DNA of 64,000 bases from JADJSS01 sp964490845 (lineage in GTDB: Bacteria; Bacteroidota; Bacteroidia; Chitinophagales; JADIYW01), in NCBI GenBank assembly GCA_964490845.1, contig CAZBED010000004.1, forward strand, positions 124,001 through 188,000, read 5' to 3'. A program made the position numbers and the translations under genes. Every line of letters starts with the position of its first letter. Position 1 is the first letter of the stretch. The notes under the pieces were generated by a model. That model worked only from the letters and a program-made list of their open reading frames with translations, was not told the DNA's origin and did not search any database. This document shows, one piece after another, positions 38,780 to 49,185 of the stretch.

Positions 38780-39928
38780 TTATTTACCCCATTTTAACTC
38801 TTCTATGAGCGCCATAAAATCTTTGTCCTTCAGATAATTGGCGAAGTACTTATCCTTGTTTATGTACGTAAAATACTTTGTATTGATAAATAAACCAAGC
38901 TCTTTGGCTCTTCGGAGAGCGAAGGTAATTCCGGACTTATCGTCTTCTGCAGCATATAAACGAGCCATATGGTAAGAAATCTTCGGATCCTGTTTATTAA
39001 TCAGCGAAGCCATTACAAAGTCTTCCTTAGAACCTTCATAATCACCCATTTCCAGCTTACAAATCCCTCTGTCGAGAAACATATCTGCCTTATAATTTAC
39101 CAGTTTAACGGCATTATCATAAAACTGAATGGCTACGGGGAAATTATTCTGTTTAAATAATGTCTTTCCCATATAATAATGAGCATTCGCATCATTTGGA
39201 TCCAGCTGGATAGCAGTCCATAAATCTTTGTAAGCCGCACTCAGACTATCCATATAGAACCGTACAATACCCCTGTTTCGATAAGCTAATTCAAAATCCG
39301 GCCGCAGTTTGAGGCATTTATTAAAATCTGCTTCCGCCATACGCAAATCTATTATACTCGCGTCGGCAATATTCTGATTATTGTACCGGGAAGAACCACG
39401 ATTATTATATGCCAGATAATAGGTTGAATCCAGTTTGAGTACTTTATTAAAGTCTTTTATAGCAGCCTCAAAATTTTCCAGGTAATAAAAACACATTCCC
39501 CGATTATTCAGCACACGGATACTGGTATCCCTTATCAATAATGCTTTGGAGTAGTATTCCGCGGCTATATCAAATTTGTTCTGCTTTTTATTATTATTCC
39601 CCAGGTCTTCGTACAATTCAAATATCTTCGGTTTGAACTTCAGCACTTTTTCATATGTAATATTGGCCAGTGTAAAGTCCCCTATTTCTGAATAACATTT
39701 TGCCAGCAGATAGAGCGCATCTGCATCATTGGGATTTCTGGCAACATACCCTTTTAACGTAGAAATAGCCGGAAGGAATAGTTTATCATCAAACTGCTGT
39801 TTGGCAAAATCAAAGACCGGGTCGCCCGATTTTGCGAATGCGTCCCCTGCATCCATACACATTACAAGACTGATGATAAAAATGCGGATGAATTTCTTAT
39901 TAAATACTCTTGTAAAAGTACTATTCAT
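38780..39928 (-). CDS. Exported TPR protein
   Basis: A 382-residue protein with a signal peptide (about 1-32, ending DAFAK) and about eight tetratricopeptide repeats from 45 to 345 (ADALYLLAKCYSEIGDFTLA; AYNNRGSSRYN; AYRNRGIVRFYM; ANAHYYMGKTLFKQNNFPVA). It is probably a periplasmic scaffold for protein-protein contacts. No catalytic domain is visible. It converges on the TonB receptor with a 2-base gap and lies downstream of the GH36 gene by 30 bases, so it may be co-transcribed with that. Confidence 0.82.
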   Translation of the reverse strand: MNSTFTRVFNKKFIRIFIISLVMCMDAGDAFAKSGDPVFDFAKQQFDDKLFLPAISTLKGYVARNPNDADALYLLAKCYSEIGDFTLANITYEKVLKFKPKIFELYEDLGNNNKKQNKFDIAAEYYSKALLIRDTSIRVLNNRGMCFYYLENFEAAIKDFNKVLKLDSTYYLAYNNRGSSRYNNQNIADASIIDLRMAEADFNKCLKLRPDFELAYRNRGIVRFYMDSLSAAYKDLWTAIQLDPNDANAHYYMGKTLFKQNNFPVAIQFYDNAVKLVNYKADMFLDRGICKLEMGDYEGSKEDFVMASLINKQDPKISYHMARLYAAEDDKSGITFALRRAKELGLFINTKYFTYINKDKYFANYLKDKDFMALIEELKWGK

Positions 39929-39958
39929 AAATACCTCTATATAGAAAAGTTCTATCGT

Positions 39959-41980
39959 TTAGATTAAAGTACATTTTTCAACTTCAATAATAGAAAAATC
40001 CTTTTTTTCAATTCTTTTAAAGTTTCCACTTTTGTTTATTGTGTCAACGGCGTGCCCTGTCGGAACTTTAATGTATATCTTCACGTCGTTCAATATACCT
40101 TCCGTCCATTTCAGTTCAATATTATTGCCCGTCATAAATATATTTTCAATTTCTGTGCCAGAAAAAAAATGGCCGCTGCTGCCTGCAATGGCGAATGGAG
40201 TAAAACCGACGGTCAGGTAGCATTTAGAACTGTGTTTAGGGATTTCAATCCGCTTATCCCCCCTTATCAATTCCTGTTTTACATTATCATAGTACAGATT
40301 GTCGGGTAGCTTGTACATTTTAGATGATTCTCCGGTGTTTATCAGTGCCAGATAATATTTGTCTTTAATCCGGAAATGGATGATATAAAAATTATCCTGA
40401 TATAGCACCTGTGCGTCTTCCACAGGCATCAGCGGAAAAATGGACTTATACAATGTTAACGTATTTTCATCGTATTCACCGATATTGTCGGATGTGAAGA
40501 GCAGATGGCCGAACAGCAGGTTAGCCAGTAGCAAGGAATACTTCTCCTCGAAAGAAAGTATGTTTTTATTTTTGCGCAGTAAAAAAACATCCGGATCGTT
40601 CCAGAACCATTTACCGGAAAGCTGCCGTCTGGAAATGGTATTATGGATGGCATTCAGGACAGAAGGACGCTCTCTGGCACGTATCCATTTCAAAATCTTG
40701 AAATCCCAGGTCAGGTGTATATCCGGCCCTATACGGCAGTAATCTGTGGTTTCCATGGCTGCACTTAATGGTACTCCGCAACCCAGAATCATTTTGTCAT
40801 CTCCGATGCATTCCCTCAAAAACAACATCGCATCTCTCATAATCTGTCCGCGTGATTTGCCATATCTCGGGACCAAAGCAGTACCATATAAAAAATCAAG
40901 TTTTACCAAATCGAAGTTCCATTCCCGCAGTACGGTATGAAACACTTTTTTCAGATACGCCCGCACTTCTTCGTTATACACATCCAATGCATAAAACCAA
41001 TAGCTCCAAAGCGGATTAAATCCGATTTTCAAAAACTTGCCCTTTTCATCTTTTATTATCCAGTCAGGTTTTTCTTTCACGATAAAGGAATTATGTTCGC
41101 AAGCCAGCGGCGCCAGCCACAATCCTGCTTTCACCCCACGCGCATGAATTTTATCCACAATGGAGGTCAGGCCACTCGGGAAACGCTCATTGAAATGCAG
41201 CCAGTCGCCGACCGCTTTCTGATACCCGTCGTCAATCTGAAAAATTTCTATTGGAACATTATTTTTGGTAAACGAATCTAAATTATCTTCTATAATTTTT
41301 TCGGAAATATTGGTATAGTAATAATACCAGCTGGTCCAGCCGATGGCAGGTTTAACGGGTACAGGCTTTAATTGCTGCGCTTCAAAGTATCGCTGAAAGC
41401 ATACAAACTCATACGATTGTATATGGAGAATATCCATCAGAACAATTTCGTCTGGCACAGCCAAACCTTCACAATCCTTTTTAATCCACAACTCGCTGTC
41501 GGATGCATGATGTTCAAAAATGGTATACCCTGTATTATCATTCAAAGAACCCAGAAACATCAAATGTCGCCTGGGCAATTGTATATAAGTATAGGTCCAG
41601 CTGTGTACTACTCCTTTCTGATTTTTATAGCGGTAAAATTTGCCGTCGCCATAAGCCTCTCCTATCGCTTTCAGCAGCCTGCGCTGTCCTTTCAGTTTTT
41701 CTGTAGTATCAAATAGCCGGGTTTCTGTCCATGACTGGAATCCGTTACAAAAAATATTCTTTGTCTCCCTGTAATCAACTTTGGCAGTGATGTAAAAATC
41801 AATCAGTTCAACAGGACATTTGGCTGATAAATGCACTTTATATCGGTTATCATCACCAATACTATCCAGTAAAAATTCAACCTTAAGCGTTTCATTTTCA
41901 AATACGGAAAAATCAGTCGCTATGATTTCTTTCGTTTCTTTATCTGATTTATATTTCAGGAAAAATTGTTGGAATTGCAT
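39959..41980 (-). CDS. GH36-type alpha-galactosidase
   Basis: A 673-residue glycoside hydrolase without signal peptide. The central TIM barrel has IGWTSWYYYYTNISE, FQIDDGYQKAVGDW, the nucleophile Asp in LVKLDFLYG and the acid/base Asp in CRIGPDIHLTWD. It is flanked by an N-terminal beta-sandwich (about 1-200) and a short C-terminal beta domain, as in GH36/clan GH-D. It should release alpha-linked galactose (or a related sugar) from oligosaccharides in the cytoplasm. It is divergent from the 3-hydroxybutyryl-CoA dehydrogenase gene with 36 bases between starts, and no sugar transporter is nearby. Confidence 0.88.
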   Translation of the reverse strand: MQFQQFFLKYKSDKETKEIIATDFSVFENETLKVEFLLDSIGDDNRYKVHLSAKCPVELIDFYITAKVDYRETKNIFCNGFQSWTETRLFDTTEKLKGQRRLLKAIGEAYGDGKFYRYKNQKGVVHSWTYTYIQLPRRHLMFLGSLNDNTGYTIFEHHASDSELWIKKDCEGLAVPDEIVLMDILHIQSYEFVCFQRYFEAQQLKPVPVKPAIGWTSWYYYYTNISEKIIEDNLDSFTKNNVPIEIFQIDDGYQKAVGDWLHFNERFPSGLTSIVDKIHARGVKAGLWLAPLACEHNSFIVKEKPDWIIKDEKGKFLKIGFNPLWSYWFYALDVYNEEVRAYLKKVFHTVLREWNFDLVKLDFLYGTALVPRYGKSRGQIMRDAMLFLRECIGDDKMILGCGVPLSAAMETTDYCRIGPDIHLTWDFKILKWIRARERPSVLNAIHNTISRRQLSGKWFWNDPDVFLLRKNKNILSFEEKYSLLLANLLFGHLLFTSDNIGEYDENTLTLYKSIFPLMPVEDAQVLYQDNFYIIHFRIKDKYYLALINTGESSKMYKLPDNLYYDNVKQELIRGDKRIEIPKHSSKCYLTVGFTPFAIAGSSGHFFSGTEIENIFMTGNNIELKWTEGILNDVKIYIKVPTGHAVDTINKSGNFKRIEKKDFSIIEVEKCTLI

Positions 41981-42016
41981 ACTAAAATTTGATAACTTGC
42001 GCTAAAATAACTAAAA

Positions 42017-42913
42017 ATGTCCATCAAACAGATAACCGTAATTGGTTCAGGTACTATGGGAAACGGTATTGCACATGTATGTGCACAATTTGGCTATCAG
42101 GTAGCACTTGTAGATATAGCACAAACGGCATTGGATAAGGCTTTGCAGACTATTACCAAAAACCTGGACAGGCAGTTGCAGAAAGGTGTCCTGTCGGAAG
42201 AAACAAAAAACAATACACTTCAACATATTAAGACGTACACCGACATAAAATCGGCAGCGGCCAACAGCGACCTTGTCATTGAGGCAGCTTCTGAAAATTT
42301 TAGTATTAAAGAAAAAATTTTTAAAGAATTGGACGAAATCTGCCCGCTGCATTGCATTTTAGCAAGCAACACGTCCTCCATTTCCATTACCCGTATTGCG
42401 GCAGTAACGAAACGACCGGACAGGGTAATAGGTATGCACTTCATGAATCCGGTGCCGGTAATGAAACTGGTGGAAGTGATACGCGGCTATGCGACAAGTG
42501 ATGAAACTACACAACTGGTTTTTGAAGTGTCGAAGGCACTGCAAAAAATACCGGTGGAAGTGAACGACTATCCGGGATTTGTAGCCAACCGTATCCTGAT
42601 GCCTATGATTAATGAAGCCATTTATTCATTGTATGAAGGCGTAGCCAGTGTCTATGAAATTGACACGGTAATGAAACTGGGCATGGCACATCCGATGGGG
42701 CCGCTACAACTGGCAGATTTTATCGGATTGGATGTCTGCCTTGCCATTTTAAGAGTACTGCACGAAGGATTTGGAAATCCTAAATACGCGCCTTGTCCGT
42801 TGTTGGTCAATATGGTTACGGCAGGATATCTGGGTGTGAAAAGTGGTGAAGGATTTTATAAATACGAATCCGGCAGTAAAGACATCACTGTGAGCGGTAT
42901 GTTTGCGAAATAA
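42017..42913 (+). CDS. 3-hydroxybutyryl-CoA dehydrogenase
   Basis: A 298-residue NAD-binding 3-hydroxyacyl-CoA dehydrogenase. The Rossmann motif is VIGSGTMGNGIAHVCAQFG. The catalytic His is in IGMHFMNPVPVMKLVE with its partner Glu, and the C-terminal helical domain contains DYPGFVANRILMPMINEA. Length matches the stand-alone PaaH/Hbd type rather than the fused FadB. It acts in short-chain beta-oxidation, butanoate metabolism or similar. The 185-base gap after it shows no gene or terminator I can support. Confidence 0.94.
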   Translation: MSIKQITVIGSGTMGNGIAHVCAQFGYQVALVDIAQTALDKALQTITKNLDRQLQKGVLSEETKNNTLQHIKTYTDIKSAAANSDLVIEAASENFSIKEKIFKELDEICPLHCILASNTSSISITRIAAVTKRPDRVIGMHFMNPVPVMKLVEVIRGYATSDETTQLVFEVSKALQKIPVEVNDYPGFVANRILMPMINEAIYSLYEGVASVYEIDTVMKLGMAHPMGPLQLADFIGLDVCLAILRVLHEGFGNPKYAPCPLLVNMVTAGYLGVKSGEGFYKYESGSKDITVSGMFAK

Positions 42914-43098
42914 ACATCCCTGCTTACTATTTCTACATCACAGGACGGGTCAAAACAAACACTTTCTACATAATCAGGCGCATCAGTCTGAATTTCAATA
43001 AAATATAAAAATAAAAACTGATTCATTACTACATTAGATTAAATTTATCTCTGACTAATATTATTTGAATTGCATACATTTACATAAACTATTAAATT

Positions 43099-45975
43099 AT
43101 GCAAAAAAGCATATTGGTTGCAATCTGTATGTGTATGTCCATTGTTTTAACACATGCGCAACGTTTGGTAAGAGAAGAATGTATTGGAAATACCACTAAT
43201 GAAGCAATCATCAGTACGCACGAGAATGCTGATTCCACCACGAGTATAATCTATGAAATATATGATAATGATCCGGATGTATTAATCAACCTGAGGTATC
43301 GGCTGATTAAATTAGATAAAGATAAAAACACCCTGTACAACAGCGCCATTGACTCTCTCATACCTTATCTGCCCCTAAATAGCAGTTACCTGACATTTGA
43401 TAATGACGGCGGGTTCTTTGTTATTTTTTATTTCAGACCGGAGGATACCTTGGGAACAATCTATGATTCAAAGATGAGAGGAATGAAATTTGATAAAGAA
43501 GGCCAGTTTCTATGGGAAGTGGATAGTATCCCGGACTCAGGCACCTATTATGATTACTTTATACAAAACAAACCGGATGGTGGTTATAGTATTTACACCT
43601 ATAAAAGTGATCAAACAGAAAGTGATGTTCTATCGATTTCCAATACGGGTAGTATTCTATGGAGAACGCAGATATCAAAATCCGGATTGTTGCCGGAAGA
43701 TCCTAATAATATGCACTCTAACTTAACCCTATTGCCCTTATCCAATAAGAACACGTTTTTCAGTGTATATGTTGCACATCGATATTCCTGGAGCATTACA
43801 AATGACTCCGCAGCTTTGGTATATGGGTTATTAGATTCTTCAGGAAATCTAATCAAAAGCGATACGCTGATTGATACAGAGGAAATGCAGTATCAGCCGA
43901 TATATAATTACAGTTCTTCCAACTCCATTGTTCGATTTCATTACAATAGAAGCAACTTTAACAATATGATACGGGTAGTGATCAATCCGAATGATTTATC
44001 ATATACACGCACCGACAACGTCGGTTACAATGACATCCTGATGCTCAGCTACAAAGGCAGGTATAATGACACTTCCCATATATTCAGGATTCCGTACCCT
44101 TTTGATGACAGTATATTGCAATGTTACGACATTCACTTTAACCTCTTATGGGAATACAACACAGGAATTGCAAGTAACGACATTTTTAATACAGTCATAG
44201 TAAGCAATAATTCCATTTTACTGAATAAAGAACTGATTGAAAATGGAGTAAAAAAATGGGCCTGCCAGGCCGTCTTTAATGACACCATCTATTATAATGA
44301 TAAAAACTGGACTTACTCCAATAGTCAGATTTTCGGCACCAATGCCCAAGTTTCTTATGACAAAAATGAACTTTATTATTTCTCTGACTATTATGAAACC
44401 GCCTGTTCTAATTGTAAAACGATTCATTTAATCCAGGTACTGGATATGCAGACCGGTGCTGTAAAAGAGCGCATGATTATTGATGCCAAACCGGAGTATT
44501 CTTTTTACAAGAGCTATTATGACAGAGGAAAATTCTTTATCGCCTGTAACGAAAACACCTATTGCAATTTAGGACAGGGCGATATTTACCTGGGTTATTT
44601 CTCCAACAGCTTCAACAACATTAAGGGGATTGCCTACATTGACAACAATACGAATAACATGATGGATGCCGGAGATATTCAGTTTGGCTATGGTTATGCC
44701 GTCGCTCAAAAGGCAGACAATATGCAATCACAACATTTAAACACGCTGTATCCGTTTAATTTCTTTACTGACACTGGAGCCTATACCGCTAAACTTCATT
44801 TATACAATGACTATTACACTGTCTCACCTGCTCAACAGATAATTACTCATACTGATTATTATAACTCAGATACCTTGTATTTTGCCTTACAACCTGTTCC
44901 GGGCAAAAACGATATCGGAGTTAATATGTTCAACAACTGGATGACCCGATTGGGACAAAACAACAGATATACCGTTTCCATCCAGAACTACGGAACCACA
45001 ACGGTGAATGGCAAACTTAAATTGCTGCTGGACAGCAGACTGCTGAATATTACTACAAATCCGAATTACTCCAGTAGTCATGGTGACACCATCATTTGGA
45101 GTATCACTGACTTTTTGCCGAATCAAACGTTTTCTGCTACAATCGATTTTACGGCTGAAATTCCCCCTGTTTTAAACGGCGGCGATACTATTGTATCCAA
45201 AGGCTGGCTCGAAAGCGATTCCATTGATTTGACGCCATCGGATAATGTGGCTGTAGTTAGTGAGGTAATCAGAGCTTCTTACGACCCGAACGAGAAATCC
45301 ATCCTAACGGGCAGCGTATTGACACCTTCCCAAATAAGCAACGGAGAGTCTATCTCATACATCATTCATTTCCAAAATTATGGTAATGATACCGCTTTCA
45401 GGGTAGTAGTACTGGATACGCTCAGTACAAATGTAGATGTTTCTTCGCTGCAAGTAGTCGGGGCATCCCATGCCTATACCCTTGATATCATTAACGAACA
45501 TATACTCAAATTTACATTCAGCAATATTCGCCTGCCCTATGATACGCTGGACATTTCCAGTACCGGTTATATTTCCTACAAAGTGAAACCAAAAAGCGGA
45601 TTGTCACTAGGAAGCAACATTGATAATACAGCTTATATTTTCTTTGATTATAATCAGCCGGTTTTAACGAATACGGTGAGAACAAACATCATATTATTGT
45701 CTGCAGCCAAAACAAACAAGGCATATGATGGAAAATTGAAACTCTTTCCCAATCCAAACAGGGGCAAGTTTAGTGTTCAACTTGACAGTAAGACTAACAA
45801 CGCTATTGAATTGGAAATCATTAACTTAAATGGCGAAGTACTGAACAGGGAAAAGAGAATCCACCACGCATCCACCTTATTCGATTTAGATTTGAGTCAT
45901 TTACCGAAAGGTATCTACTGGATTAAGCTGAACGATGGTACCTCAACCTATGGCAGCGCCGTATTGGTACAGTAA
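43099..45975 (+). CDS. T9SS-secreted surface protein with DUF7619-like domain
   Basis: A 958-residue exported protein with signal peptide (to about THAQ20). Residues about 25-500 are repetitive beta-rich sequence, perhaps a propeller. An Ig-like/DUF11-like region follows (about 600-735). A conserved domain of the DUF7619 type starts at SYDPNEKSIL and contains ISYIIHFQNYGNDTAF and NTAYIFFDYNQPVLTN (about 735-875). The T9SS type A tail is at about 880-958 (LKLFPNPNRGKFSVQL, KGIYWIKL). No enzymatic motif is visible; it is probably an adhesin or surface structural protein. Confidence 0.82.
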   Translation: MQKSILVAICMCMSIVLTHAQRLVREECIGNTTNEAIISTHENADSTTSIIYEIYDNDPDVLINLRYRLIKLDKDKNTLYNSAIDSLIPYLPLNSSYLTFDNDGGFFVIFYFRPEDTLGTIYDSKMRGMKFDKEGQFLWEVDSIPDSGTYYDYFIQNKPDGGYSIYTYKSDQTESDVLSISNTGSILWRTQISKSGLLPEDPNNMHSNLTLLPLSNKNTFFSVYVAHRYSWSITNDSAALVYGLLDSSGNLIKSDTLIDTEEMQYQPIYNYSSSNSIVRFHYNRSNFNNMIRVVINPNDLSYTRTDNVGYNDILMLSYKGRYNDTSHIFRIPYPFDDSILQCYDIHFNLLWEYNTGIASNDIFNTVIVSNNSILLNKELIENGVKKWACQAVFNDTIYYNDKNWTYSNSQIFGTNAQVSYDKNELYYFSDYYETACSNCKTIHLIQVLDMQTGAVKERMIIDAKPEYSFYKSYYDRGKFFIACNENTYCNLGQGDIYLGYFSNSFNNIKGIAYIDNNTNNMMDAGDIQFGYGYAVAQKADNMQSQHLNTLYPFNFFTDTGAYTAKLHLYNDYYTVSPAQQIITHTDYYNSDTLYFALQPVPGKNDIGVNMFNNWMTRLGQNNRYTVSIQNYGTTTVNGKLKLLLDSRLLNITTNPNYSSSHGDTIIWSITDFLPNQTFSATIDFTAEIPPVLNGGDTIVSKGWLESDSIDLTPSDNVAVVSEVIRASYDPNEKSILTGSVLTPSQISNGESISYIIHFQNYGNDTAFRVVVLDTLSTNVDVSSLQVVGASHAYTLDIINEHILKFTFSNIRLPYDTLDISSTGYISYKVKPKSGLSLGSNIDNTAYIFFDYNQPVLTNTVRTNIILLSAAKTNKAYDGKLKLFPNPNRGKFSVQLDSKTNNAIELEIINLNGEVLNREKRIHHASTLFDLDLSHLPKGIYWIKLNDGTSTYGSAVLVQ

Positions 45976-46138
45976 GTTGGTACAATTTATCCGGTACATT
46001 GCCTAATTCATTCATTTTTGTTAAAAACACACGCTTGTTAATAAAATAAAAAGTACATTTCTTTCGTTTTTAGATGATTAGCTTTAAATTAGCTTAACAT
46101 TTAAGTCGTAAACTATTTATTAACATAAAATTCTTTAA

Positions 46139-47098
46139 ATGAAAAAACTCATCTTAGTGAGCTCGATGGCAGCTATGCTGTTCTCTGGCTGTCAAAAATC
46201 CAATTTGGTCAATGATGCTACCAACTCTGCAATTACTCAAAGAAGCTGCGGCTCTATGGAAGTATTGGCTGCACAAATGAAAGCCGATCCTACACTGGAA
46301 GCACGCATGAGCTCCATAGAAACGTTCACTCAGGAGGCCATTGCTAAAGGCGCTACTGCCCGTTTGGTCAATGGTGTAATTGAAATTCCGGTGGTTGTCA
46401 ACGTGTTATACAGAACATCTGCTGAAAATATCTCTCTGGCACAGATTCAGTCTCAGATTGATGTTTTAAATGAAGACTTCAACGCTACCAATGCTGACTT
46501 CAGTCTGGTTCCTTCCACTTTTTCCGGTGTTAAAGCCAATGTGGGCATCCGCTTTGTTTTAGATCAGGTTATCAGAAAATCTACTACGAAGAAAAGCTGG
46601 GGCACCAATGATGCCATGAAGAAAAGTACTCAGGGCGGTATCAATCCAACCTCTCCTACAACTAAATTGAATTTATGGTCTTGCACCCTATCAAACGGAA
46701 TTCTGGGCTATGCTCAATTCCCTGGTGGAAGCTCTTCTACTGATGGCGTTGTTATCTTAAACACAGCATTTGGACGCACCGGAACCGTTCAGGCACCATA
46801 CAACAAAGGCAGAACTGCCACGCACGAAGTTGGCCACTGGATGAACTTACGTCACATCTGGGGTGATGCAACCTGCGGCAGTGACCTGGTAAATGATACG
46901 CCGACTCACAACACAGCTAATTACGGATGTCCGGCTGCCGGTCATTTATCCACCTGTACAGGCACACCTGTTGAAATGACCATGAACTATATGGATTACA
47001 CAGACGATCCTTGTATGTATATGTTTTCTTTAGGCCAAAAATCCAGAATGTTAGCCGTATTTGCTACCGGTGGTCCAAGAGCCGCTTTTGCACAATAA
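46139..47098 (+). CDS. M43-family zinc metalloprotease lipoprotein
   Basis: A 319-residue predicted lipoprotein. The signal ends in the lipobox LFSGC (Cys19). The M43 domain spans about 80-315, with zinc motif HEVGHWMNLRH starting at His229 and Met-turn MNYMDYTDDPCMYMFS. It is homologous to the catalytic domain of the large protease at the left end of the window but lacks PKD, Ig-like and T9SS domains. It is therefore probably anchored in the outer membrane or periplasm. Function: secreted/periplasmic proteolysis; substrate unknown. A bidirectional terminator follows. Confidence 0.9.
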   Translation: MKKLILVSSMAAMLFSGCQKSNLVNDATNSAITQRSCGSMEVLAAQMKADPTLEARMSSIETFTQEAIAKGATARLVNGVIEIPVVVNVLYRTSAENISLAQIQSQIDVLNEDFNATNADFSLVPSTFSGVKANVGIRFVLDQVIRKSTTKKSWGTNDAMKKSTQGGINPTSPTTKLNLWSCTLSNGILGYAQFPGGSSSTDGVVILNTAFGRTGTVQAPYNKGRTATHEVGHWMNLRHIWGDATCGSDLVNDTPTHNTANYGCPAAGHLSTCTGTPVEMTMNYMDYTDDPCMYMFSLGQKSRMLAVFATGGPRAAFAQ

Positions 47099-47120
47099 TG
47101 GTTTCATAAACGATATAAAT

Positions 47121-47150
47121 AAAAAGTCCCGAATTAATTCGGGACTTTTT
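47121..47150. terminator. Bidirectional terminator between the M43 lipoprotein and ferredoxin genes
   Basis: A perfect 13-bp stem (47121-47133 with 47138-47150) has a TTAA loop. The outer five pairs are A-T, so each strand ends in a T run, serving both convergent genes. The core GTCCCGAA/TTCGGGAC resembles the tRNA terminator at 60.4 kb. Confidence 0.9.
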
Positions 47151-47170
47151 ATTTATTGCTAATGAGCTAC

Positions 47171-47518
47171 TTATATATGCAACCTGGCTTTTCTGGCCAA
47201 CAGTTCTTCTTCGGTTTCTACATTCATTTCATCGGGAATACAGCAATCTACCGGGCAAACCGCCGCGCATTGCGGCTCTTCGTGAAACCCTTTACATTCG
47301 GTGCATTTATCCGTTACTATAAAATAAACATCGTTGGAAACCGGTTTTTGCTTTTCGTCAACCCCCACCACTCTTCCGTCTTTTAAGGTATATTGTCCGG
47401 AAACATTCGTTCCGTCCTTGATAGCCCACTCAATACCACCCTCGTAAATCGCATTATTCGGGCATTCCGGCTCACATGCGCCACAATTAATACATTCATC
47501 GGTTATTCTGATTGCCAT
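47171..47518 (-). CDS. 2[4Fe-4S] ferredoxin
   Basis: A 115-residue dicluster ferredoxin. The first cluster motif is CINCGACEPECP, and the second contains CTECKGFHEEPQCAAVCP, with an insertion between the first and third cysteines as in Chromatium/Allochromatium-type ferredoxins. It starts MAIRITDE at 47518; an upstream in-frame extension in hydrophobic sequence is not credible. It carries electrons in the cytoplasm. It is divergent from the acyl-CoA reductase gene, 71 bases apart. Confidence 0.95.
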   Translation of the reverse strand: MAIRITDECINCGACEPECPNNAIYEGGIEWAIKDGTNVSGQYTLKDGRVVGVDEKQKPVSNDVYFIVTDKCTECKGFHEEPQCAAVCPVDCCIPDEMNVETEEELLARKARLHI

Positions 47519-47534
47519 TTGTTGTACTTTTGCA

Positions 47535-47542
47535 CAAATATA
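47535..47542 (-). promoter_or_regulatory. -7 promoter box of the ferredoxin gene
   Basis: The minus strand reads TATATTTG, a perfect TAnnTTTG element, 16 bases upstream of the ferredoxin ATG. Confidence 0.55.
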
Positions 47543-47589
47543 TACATTGAGCACAAAATTGATAAAAGAAAAACAATAATTTATAGTTA

Positions 47590-48585
47590 ATGAATACAGA
47601 AACCCGCATACAAGCACTTGCCAGACTGGGAAATTATATTAAAGAGAACCCTGAAACCTTACAGGAAACGATACACAAAGCCTATATCCACAATACCTGG
47701 TTCACCAGAGAGAATACACAAAAAGCATTACACAATATTGCAGTTGAATTTCTGGAAAAGGAAAAGCTGAAAAATTGGATTTCCGGATATGATTTATCTA
47801 AACTATCGACAAAGACAATCGCCATTGTGGCTGCGGGAAATATACCGATGGTTGCATTTCATGATATTTTATGTGTTTTGATATCCGGAAATAAATTGCA
47901 GCTCAAATTATCCGATAAAGACCGGTATTTACTTCCGCATCTTCTGGAAAAAATAGTGGAATTTGAGCCGGGATTTAAAGATTTCATTTCCATACAGCCA
48001 AAACTCGAAAATTTTGACGCTATTATTGCCACCGGAAGCAATAACACGGCCAGACATTTTGAGTACTATTTTGGAAAATATAAAAATATTATCCGCAAAA
48101 ACAGAAATTCCATAGCTGTATTAACAGGTAATGAGTCGAAAGAAGAACTTGCCGGCCTAGGTGCCGATATTTTTGATTATTTCGGGCTCGGATGCAGAAA
48201 TGTATCCAAAATTTTTGTCCCCACTGAATATGATCTTAATCAGTTAAAAGCAGGGTTTTCTGATTTTAGCAGAATAATGGACCACAATCAGTATATGAAT
48301 AACCTGGATTATCAACGGACTTTATACCTGATGAATCAAACTCCTTTAGTAGATATTGATTTCATTAATATCGTTGAAAATAAAAGTCTGCACTCGCCTA
48401 TTTCCTGCCTGCATGTAGAGCGGTATGCGAACATCGACGAAGTGAATGAGTATATTATCTGCGAGAAAGAACATATTCAATGTATAGCGGGAAAAGGCTA
48501 TTTGCCGTTTGGGAAAAGCCAGCAACCGGATTTAAACGATTATGCCGACAATGTAGATACCCTGAAATTTATTTTAGAATTGTAA
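47590..48585 (+). CDS. Acyl-CoA reductase, LuxC-like
   Basis: A 331-residue protein of the LuxC/acyl-CoA reductase family. It has the cofactor region TIAIVAAGNIPMVAFHDILC and the catalytic-Cys region FDYFGLGCRNVSKIFVP. LuxC enzymes reduce activated fatty acids to aldehydes; this short Bacteroidota form has no proven substrate. It is divergent from the ferredoxin gene and is the first of a run of six same-strand genes to 52.9 kb. Confidence 0.83.
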   Translation: MNTETRIQALARLGNYIKENPETLQETIHKAYIHNTWFTRENTQKALHNIAVEFLEKEKLKNWISGYDLSKLSTKTIAIVAAGNIPMVAFHDILCVLISGNKLQLKLSDKDRYLLPHLLEKIVEFEPGFKDFISIQPKLENFDAIIATGSNNTARHFEYYFGKYKNIIRKNRNSIAVLTGNESKEELAGLGADIFDYFGLGCRNVSKIFVPTEYDLNQLKAGFSDFSRIMDHNQYMNNLDYQRTLYLMNQTPLVDIDFINIVENKSLHSPISCLHVERYANIDEVNEYIICEKEHIQCIAGKGYLPFGKSQQPDLNDYADNVDTLKFILEL

Positions 48586-48617
48586 AAAACGTATTTTTAC
48601 CCTAAATCCAACCTGAA

Positions 48618-49181
48618 ATGCATTCCTCCTTTATCTGTTCATCCTGCGGCAATACGTTATACGAACAATTTTCCCAAACACAGGTCAGGTGCCTGAACTG
48701 CGGACACGTCAGTGAGTATGAGACCGGATTTAAAGTAAAGAAAGAATTTGAACTGGCCAATGAATCCGGCCTGCTGGATCTTGTGGAAAAACAAACCTTC
48801 GTTACTGCGCCTTTATCCAAACGATTTATCAATTACATCATTGATATCATCTGTGTGATCGCACTTATCATATTCATCATTTTCCTGATTAATTATTTTG
48901 GATATACATTTACCATAACAGAAAATGAAGTGATACAGATTTTATTTCTGGTTACTTTCCCTTTTTATTACGCCTTGCTGGAATATAGATTCGGAAAAAC
49001 AATAGGCAAATTTTTTACCAGAACTAAAGTTATCTCAAACGATGGAACTGAACTGAGTTTTGGCCAGTGCCTCGTAAGATCGTTTTGCAGAATCATCCCG
49101 TTTGAATATATCAGCGGCCTTTTCACATCCGGTATTTTCTGGCATGATTCCATTCCCAAAACATTAGTAGTTGAAGATTAA
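48618..49181 (+). CDS. RDD-family membrane protein with zinc ribbon
   Basis: A 187-residue protein. Residues 1-40 form a zinc ribbon with two CxxC pairs (CSSCG and CLNCG). An RDD domain follows with the signature arginine/aspartates (SKRFINYIIDIICVIALIIF) and membrane segments at about 73-95 and 105-125, then the short EYRFGKTIGKFFTRTKVIS motif. RDD proteins are mostly unassigned; some are Na+/H+ exchangers. The zinc ribbon at the N-terminus may bind a partner. The stop precedes the next ATG by 4 bases. Confidence 0.85.
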   Translation: MHSSFICSSCGNTLYEQFSQTQVRCLNCGHVSEYETGFKVKKEFELANESGLLDLVEKQTFVTAPLSKRFINYIIDIICVIALIIFIIFLINYFGYTFTITENEVIQILFLVTFPFYYALLEYRFGKTIGKFFTRTKVISNDGTELSFGQCLVRSFCRIIPFEYISGLFTSGIFWHDSIPKTLVVED

Positions 49182-49185
49182 ACCT

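Noticed and set aside
42914..43098. 185-base gap as a possible small gene or RNA
   Set aside because: No open frame with a plausible start, no stable hairpin and no clear -7 box were found.
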